Of a stretch of 41,231 nt of DNA, positions 40,314 to 41,231 are shown piece after piece. The notes beneath the pieces are model-generated. The model was not told where the DNA came from. It saw only the letters and a list, made by a program, of their open reading frames with translations, and ran no database searches. The position numbers and the translations under genes were made by a program. Origin of the DNA: Candidatus Poribacteria bacterium (GTDB lineage: Bacteria > Poribacteria > WGA-4E > WGA-3G); NCBI GenBank assembly GCA_009843785.1, contig VYCT01000196.1:1-41231 (forward strand). The letters run 5' to 3'. Within the stretch, counting starts at the first letter, position 1. Every line of letters begins with the position of its first letter.

Positions 40314-41231
40314 ATGAAACTCAAGGTATTAATATCGCTGTTATTGGTCGGGTGTGTAATCCTATTCGGCTTTATATTCTTAATTGTTAAGGTTAAACAG
40401 CAAAAGGAAGACAGGAAACAATTGGTAGACGAGTTTTTATCAAGAAACGATAGTCCTCCGCCACCGATCCCCAGAACTGAAGAAATACCAGATGAAATTC
40501 GACAGAAATTCGCTGCTGTGCCAGAAATACCCGAAAAACCTAAAATCATTGCTGAACTCGTTCAAGGAGGTTCCCCACAAACTGTTGAATTTTCTCCGAC
40601 AAACCCGTATTTAGTCGTAAGTAGAACGTCCGATAAGAACTCTGAAGACGATATCAGATTGTGGGATATCAATAACCCTGTTACACCCTTAGCTGTATTC
40701 CGTGGAGATTCAGTCTCATTTTCACCAGATGGAAAGAGACTTGCTATCTCTGATTTGGGTAATATTGATGGCCGTATAAAATTATGGGATATTGCAACAG
40801 AACAATTTATGAGTGCTTTACGCGTGGTAGCATTTGATGCTGTTTTTTCACCGGATAATAAACATTTAGCGTTATCATCTTCAAGTGTATTACTTTGGAA
40901 TGTCAGCAATCCGACAGCACCTGTAGAAGCGATCGAGTTGGAAAGAAAAAACATTGAAAAAGACCATACATTTTCTGCAGATGGTAAACTCATGGCAACA
41001 GTAGAATCAAGAACTGACACCGTTAATATTTGGGAGATAAATGGGAATCAAGTCATGAAGAAAAGCTCTATTAATGTGATAGATAGAAAGGTTGGATGGA
41101 TTGAGGCAATGCAGTTTTTACCTGATCCGAAGAATCCCATCCTTGCAATTGCAGATAATGATGAAGATATAAGATTGTGGCTCATGTATAAATTTAATGC
41201 AAGTTTTTTCGTTGCGAAGTTTTTTAGTATA
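40314..41231 (+). CDS. Membrane-anchored WD40 protein, 3'-truncated by window end
   Basis: This ORF is open from ATG 40314 to the window end (306 codons, no stop), so the track missed it; the shadows at 40220 and 40562 on the minus strand lie over it. It starts with a signal-anchor or lipoprotein-like segment (KVLISLLLVGCVILFGFIFLIV), then a Pro-rich linker, then WD40 blades such as VSFSPDGKRLAIS, IKLWDIATEQF and AVFSPDNKHLALS. The first Cys (LVGC) fits a lipobox. It follows the WD40-cohesin gene by 100 bases. Confidence 0.8.
   Translation, partial: MKLKVLISLLLVGCVILFGFIFLIVKVKQQKEDRKQLVDEFLSRNDSPPPPIPRTEEIPDEIRQKFAAVPEIPEKPKIIAELVQGGSPQTVEFSPTNPYLVVSRTSDKNSEDDIRLWDINNPVTPLAVFRGDSVSFSPDGKRLAISDLGNIDGRIKLWDIATEQFMSALRVVAFDAVFSPDNKHLALSSSSVLLWNVSNPTAPVEAIELERKNIEKDHTFSADGKLMATVESRTDTVNIWEINGNQVMKKSSINVIDRKVGWIEAMQFLPDPKNPILAIADNDEDIRLWLMYKFNASFFVAKFFSI

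Noticed and set aside
1-41231. CRISPR array, tRNA, rRNA, transposase or integrase
   Set aside because: I looked for regularly spaced repeats, cloverleaf-like T-arm motifs and DDE or recombinase genes and saw none.

Overview
The window looks like a chromosomal segment of a Gram-negative-type, lipid A-making bacterium from an uncultivated lineage. My best guess is Candidatus Poribacteria or a close relative. This is inference from gene style: WD40 beta-propellers, LamG and C-type-lectin secreted proteins, phytanoyl-CoA dioxygenase, sulfatase-like and Gfo/Idh/MocA genes, cohesin/dockerin modules, an LpxC-FabZ fusion and selenoproteins. No rRNA, tRNA, CRISPR array or phage structural gene was seen.

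Layout. 0.1-3.0 kb: sugar transferase, DUF983 protein, SDR oxidoreductase, TonB-like protein. 3.1-3.5 kb: a short SelW/Rdx-type selenoprotein, missed by the ORF track because of an in-frame UGA, with its own promoter, SECIS-like hairpin and terminator. 3.5-8.4 kb (minus strand): lipid A genes (LpxC-FabZ, LpxA, LpxI), then MltG and RuvX. 8.6-10.2 kb: a small restriction-modification pair followed by the remnant of a second methyltransferase. 10.4-13.6 kb: PspA-like protein with an ABC exporter. 13.7-17.3 kb: gamma-carbonic-anhydrase-like protein, Gfo/Idh/MocA oxidoreductase, an unknown small protein, a direct repeat and a 2-oxoacid dehydrogenase E2. 17.3-19.6 kb (minus): an apparently damaged PIN toxin-antitoxin pair and a PcfJ-like protein. 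19.7-23.4 kb: tandem promoters and a four-gene envelope operon (LamG protein, a lipoprotein-peroxiredoxin selenoprotein, a Tat-exported DUF362 protein, a small lipoprotein). 23.4-28.9 kb (minus): a nuclease-fold protein, two tandem WD40 paralogues and a small secreted protein. 29-38 kb: Dabb protein, sulfatase-like hydrolase, HigBA, two paralogous C-type-lectin proteins, a double metallo-beta-lactamase protein, VOC, PhyH and a Cys-rich secreted protein. 38.2-41.2 kb: a WD40-cohesin-dockerin protein and a WD40 gene running off the end.

The most interesting points are: (1) two UGA-containing selenoprotein genes whose downstream hairpins share one geometry; (2) the lipoprotein-carboxypeptidase-regulatory-peroxiredoxin(Sec) fusion in a secreted redox operon, with a 39-bp repeat inside its signal peptide; (3) a dispersed repeat family that ends exactly at start codons and supplies their Shine-Dalgarno sequence; (4) an identical C-terminal LTTTWG tail on two unrelated exported proteins. 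The selenoproteins imply that selA/B/C/D exist elsewhere in the genome; none is visible here.
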